Assembly (NCBI RefSeq): GCF_022385335.1
Contig: NZ_CP092431.1
Span: 5,642,001 to 5,706,000 of the forward strand
Source: Streptomyces deccanensis
GTDB taxonomy: Bacteria; Actinomycetota; Actinomycetes; Streptomycetales; Streptomycetaceae
Length of the DNA: 64,000 nt
Direction of reading: 5' to 3'
Below the pieces are notes generated by a model. It did not search any database. It was not told where the DNA came from and saw nothing but the letters and a program-made list of their open reading frames with translations. Shown in pieces: positions 62,537-64,000 of the stretch. The translations under genes and the position numbers were made by a program. The first letter of the stretch is position 1, and the number at the start of each line of letters is the position of its first letter.

Positions 62537-62621
62537 AGGTCGGCCACGACACAGGAGCGGCGTGCCCAGCGCGTGGGCGTTCACCCAGGTTCGGGGCGCT
62601 GCCTGATTGAGAGAACGGGGA

Positions 62622-63749
62622 ATGTCTGTGGGACGCCTTGTCCAGACCGGAATTGCGGCCGGAGCCGCGCTGCTGCTCACCGCGTGCGGCGGCGGAGCAG
62701 CCGAGGAAGACGGAAAGGCCGCAGTCGACAGCGGCGGTAAGAAGAAGGTCACGGACGTCAAAGCCGCCTCGCTGGCACAGAAGGGATCCCTGACGGTGGC
62801 GTGGTGCCACGTGATACCGCAGGGTGAGGACGACGACGACGCGCTGTTCGGGCTGACCCTGCGCTCGTACTCCGTGAAGGACGGGTCCGTGGTCGCGGAG
62901 CGCCACGCGATCCTGCCGACCGACGTGACACCGAAAAGGGTCTGCGATCCCGGAGGCAACGACGGGGCCACCTGGGCCTTCAACAAGGATCTCTCGCTGA
63001 TCGTGGGCATCAAAGAGGCGGAATTCAAGGAACGGGCCGGAGCGTACGACCTGACTACCGGGGAGGAGGTCTCGCCGCCGCCCGCGGACGAATTCACCGA
63101 GCGCCCCGACAGCTCGGGGGCGGCTTTCCACCCCGTCACGGGGCTGCTCTGGGTGAGGCAGGGCGTCTACGAGGGCGAGACCGACTACGCCACGCGCGAC
63201 GCCAAAAAGGGCTATTCGACTGAGAAGAGACTGAGCGACGAGGCCGCCTTCAGCCAGGACGCCACCACGACCGCCACGGCAAGGGCGGCGGCCGGCAGTC
63301 ATGCGGCGCTCACGCCCAACGGCAGCGTCGAGGCGTGGTGGAATGACGACGACCTGCGGACCAGCGGACTCGGTCTGGAGCGTGTCGGGGACGATGAGTT
63401 GATCGAGAACAAGCAGCTAGATGACGGGCCTGCTTGCAGGCCCGCGTTCTGGCGCACCAACACGTCTCTGGTGTGCGGCCTGCGGGAGATCGTTTTCTCG
63501 TCTGACTACAAGTCGGTCGTGTCGGACGAGGAGCTGGTCCCCGCCAACGACCGTGACAACGGCACCCCGCTCCTCTCCCCGGACGGCAAGGGCTTCGCGT
63601 TCATCTCCGAGGGTGAGGGCGATCGGCTGGCCCTCTTCCGCGCCGACTTCACGTCTGGCGGCAACGCCCAGCCGGTGAAGGTCGCCGACCTGGAGGCGCC
63701 TCTGGACGGCTCTGACGACCACATCGAGACGCTGGTCCGCTGGAATTGA
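62622..63749 (+). CDS. Lipoprotein, WD40/TolB-like external domain possible
   Basis: The 375-residue protein from ATG 62622 has a lipobox LLTAC (Cys near residue 24), a Gly/Asp/Lys-rich linker and a ~320-residue external domain. Repeated beta-strand segments such as GATWAFNKDLSLIVGI, GAAFHPVTGLLWVRQG and GTPLLSPDGKGFAFISEGEG recall TolB/WD40-like propellers. Paired Cys (WCHVIP with RVCDPG; ACRPAF with LVCGLR) may form disulfides. The gene is probably co-regulated with the lipoprotein that starts at 63877. Confidence 0.75.
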   Translation: MSVGRLVQTGIAAGAALLLTACGGGAAEEDGKAAVDSGGKKKVTDVKAASLAQKGSLTVAWCHVIPQGEDDDDALFGLTLRSYSVKDGSVVAERHAILPTDVTPKRVCDPGGNDGATWAFNKDLSLIVGIKEAEFKERAGAYDLTTGEEVSPPPADEFTERPDSSGAAFHPVTGLLWVRQGVYEGETDYATRDAKKGYSTEKRLSDEAAFSQDATTTATARAAAGSHAALTPNGSVEAWWNDDDLRTSGLGLERVGDDELIENKQLDDGPACRPAFWRTNTSLVCGLREIVFSSDYKSVVSDEELVPANDRDNGTPLLSPDGKGFAFISEGEGDRLALFRADFTSGGNAQPVKVADLEAPLDGSDDHIETLVRWN

Positions 63750-63876
63750 ACCGGTAGTCGACGATCATCAGTCAGCACGTTCGAAGGCAGGGGAGCACCG
63801 GGTACGTCCCGTCCCCCTGCCCGCTGCCCGAGTTCTGATGAGGACACGGGGCAACAGAACAACGGGGAGAGAGAAT

Positions 63877-64000
63877 ATGCGCACGTGGACGACTCGAGCA
63901 GTACCAGCCGCGGTGGGAGCCCTCGCACTCACTGCGGCACTGACGGGCTGCAACGACTCGGCGACGGGCAAGGCCAAGAGCACCGGAACGCCGGAGGCGG
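63877..64000 (+). CDS. Lipoprotein N-terminus, cut by window edge
   Basis: Only the first 41 codons are visible: RTWTTRAVPAAVGALALTAA, then a lipobox ALTGC and a polar linker. GGGGAGAG precedes the ATG. It is probably a paralogue or partner of the upstream lipoprotein. Confidence 0.65.
   Translation, partial: MRTWTTRAVPAAVGALALTAALTGCNDSATGKAKSTGTPEA

Noticed and set aside
62249..63302. Two long minus-strand frames opposite the lipoprotein gene
   Set aside because: They are antisense shadows; the plus-strand gene has a start site, lipobox and domain-like sequence.

Overview
The window is high-GC actinobacterial DNA, almost certainly a Streptomyces chromosome. Support comes from GTG/TTG starts, strong purine-rich ribosome sites, families typical of the genus (DUF317, DUF6879, DUF7848-like, FG-GAP secreted proteins), and a dnaK-grpE-dnaJ-hspR operon with HspR inverted repeats.

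Layout. (1) 1-7.0 kb, all minus strand: a very large AAA-type ATPase (3' end outside the window), a flotillin and a small NfeD/YqiJ-like membrane protein. (2) 7.0-25.4 kb is accessory. It starts with a decayed alpha/beta-hydrolase fragment and an HTH-ImmA metalloprotease module. A cluster of small genes follows (9.7-16.7 kb). Its most interesting part is a 49-codon peptide gene with a perfect ribosome site, directly upstream of a JmjC-type oxygenase, an aldo/keto reductase and an APH-type kinase; an XRE-TPR regulator, a YdcF protein and a WbqC protein are divergent. Next comes an integrative mobilizable element (about 17-25.4 kb) with DUF317 protein, relaxase, MobC, a repeat-rich candidate origin, DnaC-like ATPase (probable CTG start), replication-initiator-like protein, XRE repressor, excisionase and tyrosine integrase. 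No FtsK/Tra translocase is present, so it probably borrows a conjugation machine. (3) 25.6-34.9 kb: a two-component system surrounded by a membrane glycosyltransferase-like protein, a membrane-anchored sulfite-oxidase-type molybdoenzyme, a methyltransferase, two glycosyltransferases, an NAD-dependent epimerase and a DM13 protein. Direct repeats with an 11-bp period lie at the same distance (-62 to -47) from several predicted start sites, so this looks like one response-regulator regulon.

(4) 34.9-39.9 kb: an MFS pseudogene, tandem palindromes, tRNA-Gly(CCC), a zinc-ribbon small protein, dcd, a phosphoribosyltransferase and two membrane proteins. (5) 40-45 kb: three secreted FG-GAP beta-propeller paralogues and a SnoaL-like protein. 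(6) 45-50 kb: a lipoprotein with an internal duplication, an EtfD-like membrane Fe-S oxidoreductase with a palindromic operator, and a WecA/MraY-like membrane protein that has lost catalytic aspartates. (7) 50-55 kb: repeat-rich spacer, then the HspR-controlled dnaK operon. (8) 55-64 kb: two secreted PA14/fibronectin-III paralogues that share a nearly identical tract, a short GntR regulator, an orphan Imm1-like gene beside a decayed IS5-family element and a solitary IS end, a membrane protein and two lipoproteins, the last cut by the window edge.

All functions are inferred from reading translations and motifs; no database search was run.
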